Source of the DNA: Holophagales bacterium UBA5066
Lineage (GTDB): Bacteria; Acidobacteriota; Thermoanaerobaculia; UBA5066
Assembly (NCBI GenBank): GCA_002414905.1
Contig: DIAY01000280.1
Location: 10,721 to 17,076 of the forward strand
DNA: 6,356 nucleotides
Direction: 5' to 3'
Below the pieces are notes generated by a model that searched no databases, was not told the DNA's origin, and saw only the letters and a list, made by a program, of their open reading frames with translations. The translations under genes and the position numbers were made by a program. Positions 5,890-6,356 of the stretch are shown here, one piece after another. Position 1 is the stretch's first letter. The number at the start of each line of letters is the position of its first letter.

Positions 5890-6356
5890 TCAGTTCCCTT
5901 TCGTGTGCGCCAGGACGAAGGCATATTCGTCGGCAGTGGCCTCGACAGACGCTTTCACCATGTCCGCGCCGCCGTGGCCGGCGTTTCGTTCGATCCGCAG
6001 GAGGACGGGGCCGCCGGTCGTCGCCGCCTGGAGCGCGGCTGCGAACTTGCGGGCATGCATGGGGTCGACCCGGTCGTCGCTGTCGGCCGAGAGGAGGAGC
6101 GTCGCGGGATAGGCGACCCCCTTCTTCACGGCGTGGTACGGCGAATAGGCGCGGAGCGCCTCGAACTGCCCCGGGTCGTCTGCGGAGCCGTACTCGCTGA
6201 CCCAGGTGCGCCCCGATCCGAAGAGGTGGTAGCGGACCATGTCGAGGAGCGGGACGGCGCAGAGAACGGCGGAAAACGCCTTCGGCGCCTGCGTCATCGC
6301 CGCGCCCACGAGGAGGCCGCCGTTGGAACCGCCGTAGATCGCGAGCCGGTCGGGGC
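5890..6356 (-). CDS. Prolyl oligopeptidase family (S9A) serine peptidase, C-terminal part (truncated by window edge)
   Basis: The last 154 residues are visible (6354 down to the TGA at 5892-5890); the start lies beyond the right edge. They are the alpha/beta-hydrolase catalytic core of an S9A peptidase, a family usually about 700 residues long. The nucleophile Ser lies in YGGSNGGLL (visible residue 10, bases 6327-6325). The acidic residue lies in SADSDDRVDP (visible residues 93-94) and the His in RNAGHGG (visible residue 127). All three members of the catalytic triad are therefore present. Also typical are EYGSADDP and YSPYHAVKKG. Family members cut short peptides after proline; an N-terminal propeller, out of view here, normally limits access to peptides. 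Whether this copy is exported cannot be seen. It lies 6 bases upstream of the BNR/VPS10-like gene on the same strand, so the two are very likely co-transcribed. The nearest in-frame GTG at 6309 lies downstream of the catalytic Ser and is not the true start. Confidence 0.95.
   Translation of the reverse strand, partial: PDRLAIYGGSNGGLLVGAAMTQAPKAFSAVLCAVPLLDMVRYHLFGSGRTWVSEYGSADDPGQFEALRAYSPYHAVKKGVAYPATLLLSADSDDRVDPMHARKFAAALQAATTGGPVLLRIERNAGHGGADMVKASVEATADEYAFVLAHTKGN

Noticed and set aside
1..6356. Insertion sequences, CRISPR arrays, tRNA or rRNA genes, phage or defence genes
   Set aside because: No transposase motif, regularly spaced repeats, tRNA-like fold or conserved rRNA segment was seen on either strand.

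Overview
The window looks like chromosomal DNA from a high-GC Gram-negative bacterium. The best guess is Acidobacteriota (or a relative such as Gemmatimonadota). Three things point that way. One is a TonB-dependent receptor with an N-terminal carboxypeptidase-regulatory-like domain (Oar-like). Another is a roughly 1100-residue secreted BNR/sortilin-type propeller protein next to a prolyl oligopeptidase. The third is a strong G/C preference at third codon positions in the real genes. The taxonomic call is an inference from gene families; there is no rRNA or other marker here.

Layout, left to right. (1) Bases 1-1283, minus strand: the N-terminal 427 residues of the receptor, which runs off the left edge. 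(2) Bases 1284-1823: a gene-free divergent intergenic region with several strong potential RNA hairpins at about 1556-1723 and a short perfect palindrome at 1341-1350. (3) Bases 1824-2354, plus strand: a small secreted protein with a JAB/MPN (JAMM-like) fold signature. (4) Bases 2355-2517: a two-copy 17-bp direct repeat followed by a bidirectional rho-independent terminator that separates convergent genes. (5) Bases 2518-5883, minus strand: a secreted 1121-residue propeller protein with nine good Asp-box (BNR) repeats. (6) Bases 5890-6356, minus strand: the C-terminal 154 residues of an S9A prolyl oligopeptidase-type serine peptidase, which enters from the right edge and sits 6 bases upstream of the propeller gene.

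The peptidase and propeller genes almost certainly form one transcription unit that ends at the shared terminator. The receptor is transcribed separately, away from the intergenic region. All complete N-termini seen here carry export signals, so the locus is directed at the cell envelope. Peptide degradation (S9 peptidase) and outer-membrane uptake (receptor) would be compatible activities, but no shared pathway is shown by the sequence. I found no RNA genes, CRISPR arrays, insertion sequences or phage genes. The least ordinary parts are the structured intergenic region and the small secreted JAMM-like protein; neither amounts to a clear new system.
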